From JBHJHP01 sp042219855 (GTDB lineage: Bacteria > Bacteroidota > Bacteroidia > Bacteroidales > UBA5342), in NCBI RefSeq assembly GCF_042219855.1, contig NZ_JBHJHP010000002.1:62001-126000 (forward strand): DNA of 64,000 bases. The letters are read 5' to 3'. The notes beneath the pieces were generated by a model, which was given only the letters and a program-made list of their open reading frames with translations, searched no databases and was not told the DNA's origin. The stretch's first letter is position 1. Each line of letters opens with the position of its first letter. The position numbers were made by a program, and so were the translations under genes. This document shows positions 44,359 through 54,095 of the stretch, in pieces.

Positions 44359-44739
44359 ATGAAGTTAGGCGCATTTTCTGTTAGTCTGTCCGTGAAAGAT
44401 CTGGAAAAATCAAAAGCATTTTACGAAAAACTTGGATTTACGGTTTTTGCAGGTGATCCGGATAAAAATTACCTGATCATGAAGAACGATACAACTCTGA
44501 TCGGATTGTTTCAGGGCATGTTTGAAAAAAATATTCTGACCTTCAATCCCGGATGGAATGATAAGGCACAACCCCTGCATGAGTTCACCGACATTCGTGA
44601 TATCCAGAAAGAACTGAAGGTTAAGGATATTGCTATTGAAATGGAAGCCGAAGAAAATACAAAAGGACCAGCGAGCTTTATGATTTCGGATCCCGATGGA
44701 AACCAGATTCTCATTGACCAACATATTGAAGCTCCGTAA
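44359..44739 (+). CDS. VOC (glyoxalase/bleomycin-resistance fold) family protein
   Basis: A 126-aa protein with the paired beta-alpha-beta-beta-beta modules of the vicinal oxygen chelate fold. The N-terminal SLSVKDLEKSKAFYEKLGFTVF and the C-terminal FMISDPDGNQILIDQH are typical. Substrate unknown; many small members are annotated only by fold. It ends 1 nt before the MDR oxidoreductase start. Confidence 0.85.
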   Translation: MKLGAFSVSLSVKDLEKSKAFYEKLGFTVFAGDPDKNYLIMKNDTTLIGLFQGMFEKNILTFNPGWNDKAQPLHEFTDIRDIQKELKVKDIAIEMEAEENTKGPASFMISDPDGNQILIDQHIEAP

Positions 44740-44740
44740 G

Positions 44741-45712
44741 ATGAAAGCAGTACTCCGCACCCAATATGGATTTCCTGAGGTACTCAATATAGGTGAAATC
44801 CCGGTACCGCAACCACGGTTTAATGAACTGCTGATTAAAGTTTATGCTACTACTGTCAGTCGCACGGATTGTGGCATTTTACGCGGCAGGCCAGCCTTAA
44901 TTCAGGCATTTACAGGTTTGGGAAGGCCAAAGGATGCCACACCCGGCACTGATTTTGCAGGCGTGGTTGAAGAAGTTGGTACAGGTGTAACCGCCTTTAA
45001 ACGTGGCGATAAAGTGTGGGGATTTGACGATAACGGGCTGTCATCGCAGGCAGAATATATGGTGATCCGCGAAGATAAAGCCATCTTTCCAATTCCTGAT
45101 GGTTTTTCCTTTGCCCAGGCAGTCGCCTGCGCTGAAGGTGCACATTATGCTGTAAATTTTATTAATAAAGTTCCGCTGTTTATGGATCATAATGTAATGG
45201 TTAACGGTGGAACCGGAGCCATAGGTTCAGCAGCTGTTCAACTACTTAAAGCCCGGGGGATGCATGTTACTGCCACAGCCCCATCTGAACACCTGACGAC
45301 AGTTAAAACGCTTGGTGCCGACCGGGTCATCGATTATCAGAAAGAGGATTTTACGAAAGATCATGAATTATATGATTTCGTGTTCGATGCGGTCGGGAAA
45401 AGTTCATTTGCGCAGTGCAAACCCATACTGAAACCGAACGGAACCTACATATCATCTGAACTGGGTCCCCATTCTGAAAATCCCTTTCTGGCCCTTGTTT
45501 CTCCTTTTACATCCGGCAAAAAAGTAAAATTCCCATTACCGGCAAATATTAAAGGCAGTCTTACAATTGTTCTTGATTTGATGAAAAAGGGCAAATTTAA
45601 ACCACTCATTGATCGAAAATATACGCTTGAAGATATCAGGGAAGCTTACACCTATGTACTATCTGGACAAAAAACAGGTAATGTAATCCTTCAGATTACG
45701 AGCGATGATTAA
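44741..45712 (+). CDS. NAD(P)-dependent oxidoreductase of the MDR family (quinone oxidoreductase-like)
   Basis: A 323-aa protein from ATG 44741; a longer reading from 44696 runs back into the VOC gene. The MDR pattern is visible: GTDFAGVVEEVGTGV, KRGDKVWGFD, and the Rossmann loop VNGGTGAIGSAAVQLLKARG. Structural and catalytic zinc ligands of alcohol dehydrogenases are absent, so it is probably a zinc-free quinone or enoyl reductase. It may form a two-gene unit with the VOC protein. Confidence 0.9.
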   Translation: MKAVLRTQYGFPEVLNIGEIPVPQPRFNELLIKVYATTVSRTDCGILRGRPALIQAFTGLGRPKDATPGTDFAGVVEEVGTGVTAFKRGDKVWGFDDNGLSSQAEYMVIREDKAIFPIPDGFSFAQAVACAEGAHYAVNFINKVPLFMDHNVMVNGGTGAIGSAAVQLLKARGMHVTATAPSEHLTTVKTLGADRVIDYQKEDFTKDHELYDFVFDAVGKSSFAQCKPILKPNGTYISSELGPHSENPFLALVSPFTSGKKVKFPLPANIKGSLTIVLDLMKKGKFKPLIDRKYTLEDIREAYTYVLSGQKTGNVILQITSDD

Positions 45713-45749
45713 GTCCATCAGGATCGTTTTCAGTTTTCGCATTTCATGC

Positions 45750-45757
45750 TATCTTTG
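45750..45757 (+). promoter_or_regulatory. Possible -7 element of the sulfotransferase gene
   Basis: TATCTTTG, 16 nt before the ATG; no TTG at the matching upstream distance, and the leader would be short. Confidence 0.4.
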
Positions 45758-45773
45758 ATGCGGATATATAGCT

Positions 45774-46589
45774 ATGAGTTCTGCACCTCAAAAACAAATT
45801 TTCTTTCATGTTGGAACCGGAAAAACCGGCACCACCTTTCTGCAGTACAGGGTTTTCCCTCAATTAAAAAACATCTTTTACATTCAGCGTACAAAGTACA
45901 GCAAGGTAAAAAAGATTATCGGAGAAACGGATCATCAGAACATTCTGATCTCAAGAGAATTTGATCAACAACTTGAAAAAGAAATCGTCTGGTTTACAGA
46001 GTCCTTTCCCGACACAACACCTGTTATCGTGTTCAGAAGACACGACAGTTATATTGCCTCACAATACCGTCGTTTTGTAAAAAACGGTTTCAGTGGAACA
46101 TTTTCAGCATTCTTCGACCTGGAGTCAGATAACGGTTATTTCAAACATACAGACCTGAATTATTCGCATCAGGTTGACTTGTTGAAAACCTATTTTGCCA
46201 AAAAACCGGTAGTGCTTTTATACGATGACTTAAGGAACGATCCTAAGGGTTTTATACTGAAATTATCAAGGATACTCAATGCAGAAATCGATTTGGATTC
46301 GGTTGATTTCAGCAGAAAACACAGCTCATATACTGAAAAACAACTTAAGATAATTCGATACCTTTCCAAAAGGGTAAATCTGACAAAAAGACGCAAATTT
46401 AAATCCGCCGTGTTACATTTTTTATGGCGCATCGGTTTCGCGGCTGTACGATATTCACTGTTGTTTCTCGCAAAGATCATTCCATCGGCCTGGATTGATC
46501 CAAAGCCATTTATTGATCCCGGTGAACTGGAAAAAGTAAAAACACATTTTTCACCGGATTGGGACAGAATTAAAAAAATAAGTTCTTAA
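45774..46589 (+). CDS. Sulfotransferase-fold protein
   Basis: A 271-aa cytoplasmic protein. The N-terminal P-loop-like PAPS motif HVGTGKTGTTFLQ (5'-phosphosulfate loop) is clear, and VFRRHDSYIASQYRRF is the 3'-phosphate-binding helix region with Arg and Ser. The middle part (LLYDDLRNDPKGF) matches the sulfotransferase family. It probably transfers sulfate from PAPS to a carbohydrate or lipid. No PAPS synthesis genes are nearby. Confidence 0.85.
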   Translation: MSSAPQKQIFFHVGTGKTGTTFLQYRVFPQLKNIFYIQRTKYSKVKKIIGETDHQNILISREFDQQLEKEIVWFTESFPDTTPVIVFRRHDSYIASQYRRFVKNGFSGTFSAFFDLESDNGYFKHTDLNYSHQVDLLKTYFAKKPVVLLYDDLRNDPKGFILKLSRILNAEIDLDSVDFSRKHSSYTEKQLKIIRYLSKRVNLTKRRKFKSAVLHFLWRIGFAAVRYSLLFLAKIIPSAWIDPKPFIDPGELEKVKTHFSPDWDRIKKISS

Positions 46590-46660
46590 TTTAGTCACCG
46601 GGTGAATATTGAAGTATAGGTACACTTCACACACTACATAAAAATACAAATCATACTATT

Positions 46661-47587
46661 ATGAAAACCAGAATAATTACAGCATTAACTATTTTACTAT
46701 TTATTCCAACGTTTGCATCAGCTAAGAAAACAGCAGTAAAAGATACTATCATGGTATTTTACCTTGGTGGCCAGTCCAATATGGATGGATACGGTTTTGT
46801 GAAAGACCTGCCCGACTCACTGAAAAAGACGAATAAAGATGTATGGATCTTCCAGGGAAATACAGCAAGAGATAATGAAACGGGCGGAGGAATCGGGATA
46901 TGGGAACAACTGAAACCGGGTCACGGACGTGGGACAAAAAGTGATGCCACATCCAATACCTATTCTGACCGGTTTGGTGTAGAACTTTCCCTTGCCCAAC
47001 GTTTACAGGCATTATATCCGGATCAGAAAATAGCCTTGATAAAATATTCCAGGGGCGGCACATCCATCGACCAGAGGGCAGCCAGAGGAGCCGGAAGCTG
47101 GGATCCCAACTACACAGATAAAACCGGCATTAATCAGTATGACCATTTTCTGGAAACCGTAAAAAATGCCTCTGCAGTAAATGATATCAATGGCGATGGC
47201 GTTGAGGACGTGCTGGTGCCGGCAGGTATTTTCTGGATGCAGGGAGAATCGGATGGTGATTTCACTGAAGAGGTCGCTGCAGCCTATTACGATAATCTGA
47301 AACAACTGATGGAGCTGATCCGTGCTGCTTTCAGATCCAATGATCTACCGGTGGTAATTGGTAAAATATCTGATTCAGGAGTGAAGAATAATGGCATAAC
47401 ATGGCCTTATGGAGACCTGGTTCAGTATGGCGAGGAAAAATTTGCCCGGACAGATGCCAATGCAACGATTGTCCGTTCCACTAAAAAATATTCGTATTCC
47501 GATCCATGGCATTATACCAGTCCCGATTATATTGATCTGGGTATTGAGTTTGCGAATGCACTCTATCGGTTAAGAGAGAAAAAATAA
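46661..47587 (+). CDS. Secreted SASA/GDS-type carbohydrate esterase
   Basis: A 308-aa protein with a signal peptide (ending near FASAKK). The nucleophile Ser is in GGQSNMDGYG, a block II Gly/Asn region lies in IALIKYSRGGTSIDQRA, the conserved QGESDGDF is present, and the catalytic Asp/His pair is in DPWHYTSPDYIDLG. This fits the sialate O-acetylesterase/CE6-like group that removes acetyl groups from sugars. It converges with the GH31 gene with 1 nt between stops. Confidence 0.88.
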   Translation: MKTRIITALTILLFIPTFASAKKTAVKDTIMVFYLGGQSNMDGYGFVKDLPDSLKKTNKDVWIFQGNTARDNETGGGIGIWEQLKPGHGRGTKSDATSNTYSDRFGVELSLAQRLQALYPDQKIALIKYSRGGTSIDQRAARGAGSWDPNYTDKTGINQYDHFLETVKNASAVNDINGDGVEDVLVPAGIFWMQGESDGDFTEEVAAAYYDNLKQLMELIRAAFRSNDLPVVIGKISDSGVKNNGITWPYGDLVQYGEEKFARTDANATIVRSTKKYSYSDPWHYTSPDYIDLGIEFANALYRLREKK

Positions 47588-47588
47588 A

Positions 47589-49937
47589 TCACCGGGTTTG
47601 CATTTCATTGGTCCGGTTGGCAGGTAAGTTGACTATAAATGAGGTGGTCTTTTCTTTTATTTCAGGCTTTATCCATGTCCTGTTGATTTTCACTTTTTCA
47701 AAATCAGGTTGATGGACTACAAATTTAAGCAGCCTTTTTTGCGGTCTGCCAGGATAATTATATCCTGAATTTTTAACCGTAAAAACACCGTTTTTATATG
47801 TGAAATCTATCAGCTCATATTGGTTCTTTTCATAAGCACCAAAGGTATGACCATCGTCCGCATACATGATAAAGTTTGATGCTTTACGTTCCGGGTCAGG
47901 AAAGAAGTGAACAATAAGAGTATCGGTTTTATAATCATCGGTAGACTGAACCGGAGAAATCATGGGGATAAAGCTGCCTGCTTTTACAAATACGGGAATG
48001 TCAGATAGGGTAACCGGAACATCAATAGTTCTGCCACCTTCTATAAGTTCTCCGGAATGAAAATCATACCAGGTTCCTTCCGGCAGCACAACTTTTTGCG
48101 CGCCTGTACCTGACCGCATGACCGGCGCCACCAACAAATTGTCACCCCAGAAATAGATGGAGTCGTTAGCTGACAGTTCGGGATCATCACATACCATGAA
48201 CAATGGTTTTGCCATTGGTTCTCCGGAACGATGGTTTTGCCATGCTAAGGTGTAATTATATGGCAACATCGCATACCTTAGCTTGATGTAATGTCTGACA
48301 ATGTCCTGAATGGAATCCGCATAATAGATGGGTTCCGGTTCAGCATGCGAATCGGAATGCGGACGAAATACCGGTGTAAAAACAGCATACTGCAACCACC
48401 GGGTATAGAGTTCGGGGTTCTTAGTCCCACTAGCAAAGCCACCGGCATCGGAATGCATATAAGCCAGACCCGACAACCCCATGCCTAACATCACCGGTAT
48501 CTGCGCACGTAGTCCGCTCCATGTTCGTCCCACATCGCCAGACCACGGGATAAGACCAAAGCGTTGTGACCCGGCATAACCGGCCCGGCCTAACACAAAC
48601 AAACGTTCGTCAGGATACTCCTTCCGGTAATGATCATAAAACACTTTAGTCCAGTTATGCCCGTAAATACCATGTACTTCCGATGCTTTACCATTCACAT
48701 GAATCATGGAATCAGGATGAATTTCCGGTTCTCCCAGATCGCACCACCAGCCTTCAACGCCCTGCTGTTTTAATGCATCGTATTGCTGCCACAACCAGTC
48801 TCCTGCTTCAGGATTAAAAATATCCAGCAAACCGGCTTCGCCAAAGTAAAAGTTGGGGAGTGTCATGGTTGTTCCGTCAGCATTTTTGCCAAATAAACCG
48901 TGTTGATCCAGGTAGGTATAATGCTTTGACTTTTTTGTGAAAAACGGTTCACTGATCAATATGGTCTTCACACCCTGATCTCTGAACTTACGGATCATTC
49001 GTTCCGGTTCAGACCAATGTATAGAATCCCATGACAAATTACCCATTACACCATCCTGAATCTGAGGGCCAAACCAGAAAATATCAAGGATAATGGCATC
49101 CATTGGATAACCAGCCTGAAGCATGGAATCCACAACATTTTCGGTTTGCATCTGTGACTTATATCCAAATCTTGATTGCAGGTTTCCGAGGGCCCAGACC
49201 GGCGGCATAGGTTGCATCCCGGTAAATTTCACATAATCAGACACCAGCTTATCATACGAATCATCAGCAAAAAAGTAAACTGTTGCATTTCCTCCCAGGC
49301 TTTCAAATGAAAAACGATCCACATCACGCTTCCCGATATCAAACCATGCTCTGGCTGGATTATCGAACAGCAACATGTATTTTTCAGAAGACATGATTAG
49401 CGGAATGGAATAATTAAGAAAATCAGCTCCCATGCCATAACCATAGTTTGCCTGGTTATAGCACTGAAAACGATATCCCCTGCGATTAAGAGGCAAAGCT
49501 CTTGCACCTGTACCATAGATCTTTTCATCCGACTTCATCCTGTATTGGTAAATAGTTGTATCGCCGGATACAGCGAATTCCAGTCCGGTAAGTTTAACTT
49601 CATCCCTGTAATCAAATCGGATGCTAACAGGAGATTTACCAAGGTGTACAGTGACTTCAGCGGATGATAGTATCAGCTCGGTTTTTGATTCCGTCAGACG
49701 AAGCTCCTTTACACCTCTTTCGACAGGGGCATAAATTTTATTGGAATAAACCCGCTTATTCGCGAAGGATAATTTAAATGCCTTTCCCTGCAAAGCAGAT
49801 AGAACATATTCGCCGGAATCTGTGCAGACTATGAGTTGTTTTCCGTCAAATGTATGTGATATATAGTTGTTTTGCGCAACACCTGAAAAAGGAATCCACA
49901 ACACGATGCTGATAAACAAAACATGGAACCGTCTCAT
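47589..49937 (-). CDS. GH31 family alpha-glucosidase
   Basis: A 782-aa exported glycosidase (signal peptide ending near SGVAQ). Nucleophile Asp in WWCDLGEPE, acid/base Asp in SGDVGRTWSG, plus AIILDIFWFG and HSDAGGF. The C-terminal beta domains follow. It probably removes glucose from alpha-glucan ends in the periplasm or at the surface. It is the last gene of the maltose operon that begins at the MFS gene, 12 nt after the GH13 gene. Confidence 0.95.
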   Translation of the reverse strand: MRRFHVLFISIVLWIPFSGVAQNNYISHTFDGKQLIVCTDSGEYVLSALQGKAFKLSFANKRVYSNKIYAPVERGVKELRLTESKTELILSSAEVTVHLGKSPVSIRFDYRDEVKLTGLEFAVSGDTTIYQYRMKSDEKIYGTGARALPLNRRGYRFQCYNQANYGYGMGADFLNYSIPLIMSSEKYMLLFDNPARAWFDIGKRDVDRFSFESLGGNATVYFFADDSYDKLVSDYVKFTGMQPMPPVWALGNLQSRFGYKSQMQTENVVDSMLQAGYPMDAIILDIFWFGPQIQDGVMGNLSWDSIHWSEPERMIRKFRDQGVKTILISEPFFTKKSKHYTYLDQHGLFGKNADGTTMTLPNFYFGEAGLLDIFNPEAGDWLWQQYDALKQQGVEGWWCDLGEPEIHPDSMIHVNGKASEVHGIYGHNWTKVFYDHYRKEYPDERLFVLGRAGYAGSQRFGLIPWSGDVGRTWSGLRAQIPVMLGMGLSGLAYMHSDAGGFASGTKNPELYTRWLQYAVFTPVFRPHSDSHAEPEPIYYADSIQDIVRHYIKLRYAMLPYNYTLAWQNHRSGEPMAKPLFMVCDDPELSANDSIYFWGDNLLVAPVMRSGTGAQKVVLPEGTWYDFHSGELIEGGRTIDVPVTLSDIPVFVKAGSFIPMISPVQSTDDYKTDTLIVHFFPDPERKASNFIMYADDGHTFGAYEKNQYELIDFTYKNGVFTVKNSGYNYPGRPQKRLLKFVVHQPDFEKVKINRTWIKPEIKEKTTSFIVNLPANRTNEMQTR

Positions 49938-49949
49938 TCAGGCCGGGCT

Positions 49950-51797
49950 TTAATTCAGTTCAAGTAACAATCCTGATTTTCCCTTAATTTTCAGGGAAAC
50001 ATCAATTTTCAGATCTTCCCGGCTCATGATATCTGTAGCTTTTTCAAATCCATCCAGCATCTGGCTAAAACGGTTTAATTCCAAAGTCTGTTCTTCAGGA
50101 TTATTGTTCAGAACTATCATGACTGTCTGATCCTCATTGAATCTGAAATACACATATACATTATTCTCTGGAATATAGTGCATCAGTTTACCATTCTGCA
50201 ATACAGGATGTGTTGTACGGTATTTAATAAGTTTGCTGACGTAATTAAAAACCTCAGCTTCGGTTTCAGTCCGCTGATCCGGACTAAAAACGGATCGTTT
50301 ATCCGCTGCCCAGCCACCCGGCATGTCACGACGGATATCGCCATCACCAACGTTCTTATCACCTCCCATCAGTATTTCGCTGCCATAATATAATTGTGGA
50401 ATACCGCGGGTTGTAAGAAGAAACATCATTCCAAGCTTATACTTTTGCATGTCGTTTTCAACAATGGTAGAAAAGCGTTGTGTATCGTGGTTTTCCAATA
50501 GTGTAACCAGGTTATACGGATCAGCGTAAAAATAATCCTGCGTTAAGGTATGCCAGATTCGACGCATGCCGTTATTCCAGCTCATATCGTCTTCATTAAA
50601 GGCCTCCATAAACTGATCATGCAAGGAGAAATCCATAACAGACGGTAATCCGGAATCATAGCCGTTGTAATTCAGGGAACCACTTTGCCAGTAAGCCACT
50701 TCGGCCGGTGAGTGCTGCCAGCATTCCCCAACGATATTCATATTCGGATATTCAGCAATAATTGCTTTGGTCCATTCTGCAGCTTTGTCAGGATCGTTAT
50801 ACGGATATGTATCGACCCTGATCCCATCAATTCCGGCATATTCCAGCCAGTAAACAGCGTACTGCTTCAGATAGGTCAGCATAAACGGATTATTCTGGTT
50901 CAGGTCCGGCATTTCACTCACGAACCAGCCGTTAAAGTTTAAATCACGGTCCCGTTTTGAAGCATAAGGATCATTCGTCGTCGGAATCTGGTAATTGGTT
51001 TGTGTATATGTTGTCCCGCCATTGATCCAATCCTGAAACGGAAGATCTTTCATCCATGGATGAGCAGACCCACAATGATTCGGAACAAGGTCAATAATCA
51101 CTTTTATCCCTTTCTGATGGCACGCATCCACCATGTTTTTATAATCTTCGTTTGAACCAAACCTTGGATCAATTTTATAAAAATCCGTGGTGGCATAATG
51201 ATGATACGAACCACGCGGTTGATTATCCTCTAACATTGGGGTAGTCCATAACGCACTTATGCCCAGCTCATTCAGGTAATCCAGATGCTTCACAATTCCC
51301 TTAATATCTCCCCCATGACGGCCAAATAAATCCTTCCTGTTTGCTTTATCGGCATAACCATTTACATTATCGTTTGAGGGATCACCATTGGCAAAACGAT
51401 CAGGAAAAAGCAGATAGATTACATCTTTATCAGAAAAACTTTGCCGCTTTGCAGAACCTTCTTCCCTCTGGTTTAAAGTATAGTTGATGGTTTGAACTGT
51501 TTTGTTTTTCTGCCTGAACCGGATTTCAACAGTTCCGGGTTCAACATCAGGTGCCAGCTTTAAATTGACAAAAAGATAGTTTGGACTTTGTGCCCTTACG
51601 ATGGATTCTATTGTTACACCGGGATATTCAATTTCCGGTGTTAACAGGGTAATGTTTTCACCATACACCATCAGCTGAAGTGCACTGTTTTCAAAACCCG
51701 TCCACCACATGGGCGGTTCTATTTTTTCAACCTTCTGAGCCGAAAGCTGCAGTGAAAGCAAAACTGCCATAGGATATAAAATGCGTTTTAATATCAT
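49950..51797 (-). CDS. GH13 family alpha-amylase/neopullulanase (SusA-like)
   Basis: A 615-aa exported enzyme (signal peptide ending LQLSAQ). It has an N-terminal Ig-like domain (about 25-115), then the TIM-barrel with conserved regions: DLVPNHCG, GIRVDTYPY (nucleophile Asp), NIVGECW (acid Glu) and LLENHDTQRF (transition-state Asp). A C-terminal beta-domain closes the protein. It is similar in layout to the periplasmic SusA of Bacteroides. It should cut maltodextrins to maltose for the phosphorylase next door. Confidence 0.93.
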   Translation of the reverse strand: MILKRILYPMAVLLSLQLSAQKVEKIEPPMWWTGFENSALQLMVYGENITLLTPEIEYPGVTIESIVRAQSPNYLFVNLKLAPDVEPGTVEIRFRQKNKTVQTINYTLNQREEGSAKRQSFSDKDVIYLLFPDRFANGDPSNDNVNGYADKANRKDLFGRHGGDIKGIVKHLDYLNELGISALWTTPMLEDNQPRGSYHHYATTDFYKIDPRFGSNEDYKNMVDACHQKGIKVIIDLVPNHCGSAHPWMKDLPFQDWINGGTTYTQTNYQIPTTNDPYASKRDRDLNFNGWFVSEMPDLNQNNPFMLTYLKQYAVYWLEYAGIDGIRVDTYPYNDPDKAAEWTKAIIAEYPNMNIVGECWQHSPAEVAYWQSGSLNYNGYDSGLPSVMDFSLHDQFMEAFNEDDMSWNNGMRRIWHTLTQDYFYADPYNLVTLLENHDTQRFSTIVENDMQKYKLGMMFLLTTRGIPQLYYGSEILMGGDKNVGDGDIRRDMPGGWAADKRSVFSPDQRTETEAEVFNYVSKLIKYRTTHPVLQNGKLMHYIPENNVYVYFRFNEDQTVMIVLNNNPEEQTLELNRFSQMLDGFEKATDIMSREDLKIDVSLKIKGKSGLLLELN

Positions 51798-51802
51798 ATT
51801 GT

Positions 51803-54085
51803 TTAGTTTATCACCATTAAATTACCATTTAAAAAGAGTTCAAGGTCGTTACCTTTTTCCAGCGAAAGTTCCACACCGGTATCATTGATGGTCACAATAA
51901 GGATCCGTTCCCTGAAGTTTATTTTAAAGGAAAATTGTTGCCATCCATCCGGAAGAACAGGATTAATATGAAGCTTTCCGTTCCTGACCTTAACACCTCC
52001 GAATCCCAGCACCACAGACATCCAGGTACCGGCCATGCTGGTTATATGAAGACCTTCCGCCACTTCTTTATTATAGTCGTCAAGATCGAGTCTGGAAGTA
52101 CGCAGATAAAGCTCGTATGCCCGCTCTGTTTTTCCTAATCCTGTAGCAATTATGCTGTGAACACAAGGAGACAGGGATGATTCATGCACACACCTGGGTT
52201 CATAAAATTCATAATTGGTTTTAATGGTATTATAATCAAATTCGTGTTCAAAAATAAACATGCCCTGCAGGACATCAGCCTGTTTTATAAAACATGAACG
52301 CAGGATTCTGTCCCAGGACCAGTGCTGGTTGATCGGCCGTTCTGAATCCGGGATCTCTTCTGCGAGCTGATCCTGTTTATCCAGGTATCCATCCTGCTGC
52401 AGAAAAATCCCCCGCTCTTCATCAAATGGCAGATATATTTTTTCAATGATATCATCCCATTTTCTAATCTCCTTATTTTCATCAAATGCTGTTTTCCCGA
52501 GAACAGCCAACAGCTTCTGAGCTCCGGAATTTCTTAAATCATGAATAACACTGATGGTATAACGCATGCACCATGCTGCAATATAATTGGTATACCAGTT
52601 ATTATTGACATTGTTTTCATATTCGTTCGGACCGGTCACCCCAAGTATTACATACTTCTGTTTTTCTTCCGACCAGTTGACCCGTGAAGCCCAGAACCGG
52701 GATATCCCGATCAGCACTTCGAGGCCATAATCCTCAAGATAGGTTTTATCTCCGGTATACTCTGTATAATTATATATGGCATAGGCAATGGCTCCGTTTC
52801 TGTGTATCTCCTCAAAGGTTATCTCCCACTCATTATGGCATTCTTCGCCATTCATGGTTACCATAGGATACAGTGCCGCGCCGTTATTAAATCCAAGCTT
52901 ATTTGCATTTTCAATGGCTTTTCCCAGATGCCTGTACCGGTAAAGCAGTAAATTACGGGTAACTTCGGCAGGTGCCGTTCCCAGGAAAAACGGAACGCAA
53001 TATGCTTCCGTATCCCAATAGGTTGATCCGCCATACTTCTCACCTGTAAAACCTTTGGGGCCAACATTTAATCTCGGGTCATCACCGGTATAGGTTTGGT
53101 TCAACTGAAAAATATTAAAGCGGATACCCTGTTGTGCTGCAACATCTCCCTCGATGACAATATCGCTGTCGTGCCATTTCTTTGCCCACCATGCAGCATG
53201 ATTCTGCTTCAGCTGTGCATATCCTGTACGCGCAGCGTTCTTTACCCTTTCCACAGCCAGTTTTGCCAGCTGATCTGCCGGGTGGTTAAGTGAACTTATA
53301 ACGGATACATGCTTCTCCAGAATCAGTTCCAGCCCCTTATCCAGGTAAACCTCATAGGCGGATTCAATTTTCTTATCTGTGGCAATGTGATTCGGTGTGG
53401 CTGTGAGCTCCACCTGGTTCAGAAATAACTTATTGTGCATTGAATATGCCACCCTGAAGTTTAACTTTCTGGTCTGAGCCAAAAGGTGATTGGTCAGCGT
53501 TTTATTTTCTGTTTCCAGAATATTCCAGAAAACTTCATCATAGTTGGAATCCCTGTTTTTGACGTCGCCGTCAATGCCGGGTTTTATCAAAATATTTGCA
53601 CCCCTGTCGGGTAATGAAATGGAATAGCGAATGGCTGCTGTTTCCCGGTCATCCATACTCAGGAAACGCTCAGTTTTTACCTGTATCTTTTTACCCAGTG
53701 GCGAAACTGCTGTAAATGTCCGGTATAGCACACCTTCCTGCATATCAAGCACCCGCTCAAACTCTACCACCTGCCAGGTTGCCAGATCCAGCACTTCATT
53801 TTCCACTGTTACATGAACCGGAATAAAAGAGGGAGAGTTCAGTACCTTGGCAAAATACTCAGGGTAACCATTTTTCCACCAACCTACCCGTGTTTTGTCA
53901 GGATAGTATATCCCGGCAATGTACGACCCCTGGAGTGAATCACCACTGAAATATTCTTCGAAATTGGCCCGTTGTCCCATCTTCCCGTTTCCGATGCTGA
54001 ATATACTTTCAGCCGCCTCCTGCATTTCCGGGTCAAACCGGTACTGAATGATTTTCCAGTTATCTTTTTCTATGATATTATTCAT
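51803..54085 (-). CDS. GH65 family maltose phosphorylase
   Basis: A 760-aa cytoplasmic enzyme from ATG 54085; the reading from 54118 overlaps the PgmB gene. It has no signal peptide. The N-terminal beta-sandwich (IFSIGNGKMGQRANFEEYF) is followed by the (alpha/alpha)6 barrel. The general acid Glu lies in GVTGPNEYENNVNNNWYTN, and a phosphate-site region lies in HITSMAGTWM. With phosphate it should split maltose into glucose and beta-glucose-1-phosphate; kojibiose or trehalose phosphorylase cannot be excluded. The PgmB gene directly upstream fits this product. Confidence 0.93.
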   Translation of the reverse strand: MNNIIEKDNWKIIQYRFDPEMQEAAESIFSIGNGKMGQRANFEEYFSGDSLQGSYIAGIYYPDKTRVGWWKNGYPEYFAKVLNSPSFIPVHVTVENEVLDLATWQVVEFERVLDMQEGVLYRTFTAVSPLGKKIQVKTERFLSMDDRETAAIRYSISLPDRGANILIKPGIDGDVKNRDSNYDEVFWNILETENKTLTNHLLAQTRKLNFRVAYSMHNKLFLNQVELTATPNHIATDKKIESAYEVYLDKGLELILEKHVSVISSLNHPADQLAKLAVERVKNAARTGYAQLKQNHAAWWAKKWHDSDIVIEGDVAAQQGIRFNIFQLNQTYTGDDPRLNVGPKGFTGEKYGGSTYWDTEAYCVPFFLGTAPAEVTRNLLLYRYRHLGKAIENANKLGFNNGAALYPMVTMNGEECHNEWEITFEEIHRNGAIAYAIYNYTEYTGDKTYLEDYGLEVLIGISRFWASRVNWSEEKQKYVILGVTGPNEYENNVNNNWYTNYIAAWCMRYTISVIHDLRNSGAQKLLAVLGKTAFDENKEIRKWDDIIEKIYLPFDEERGIFLQQDGYLDKQDQLAEEIPDSERPINQHWSWDRILRSCFIKQADVLQGMFIFEHEFDYNTIKTNYEFYEPRCVHESSLSPCVHSIIATGLGKTERAYELYLRTSRLDLDDYNKEVAEGLHITSMAGTWMSVVLGFGGVKVRNGKLHINPVLPDGWQQFSFKINFRERILIVTINDTGVELSLEKGNDLELFLNGNLMVIN

Positions 54086-54095
54086 TTTGGTACTT

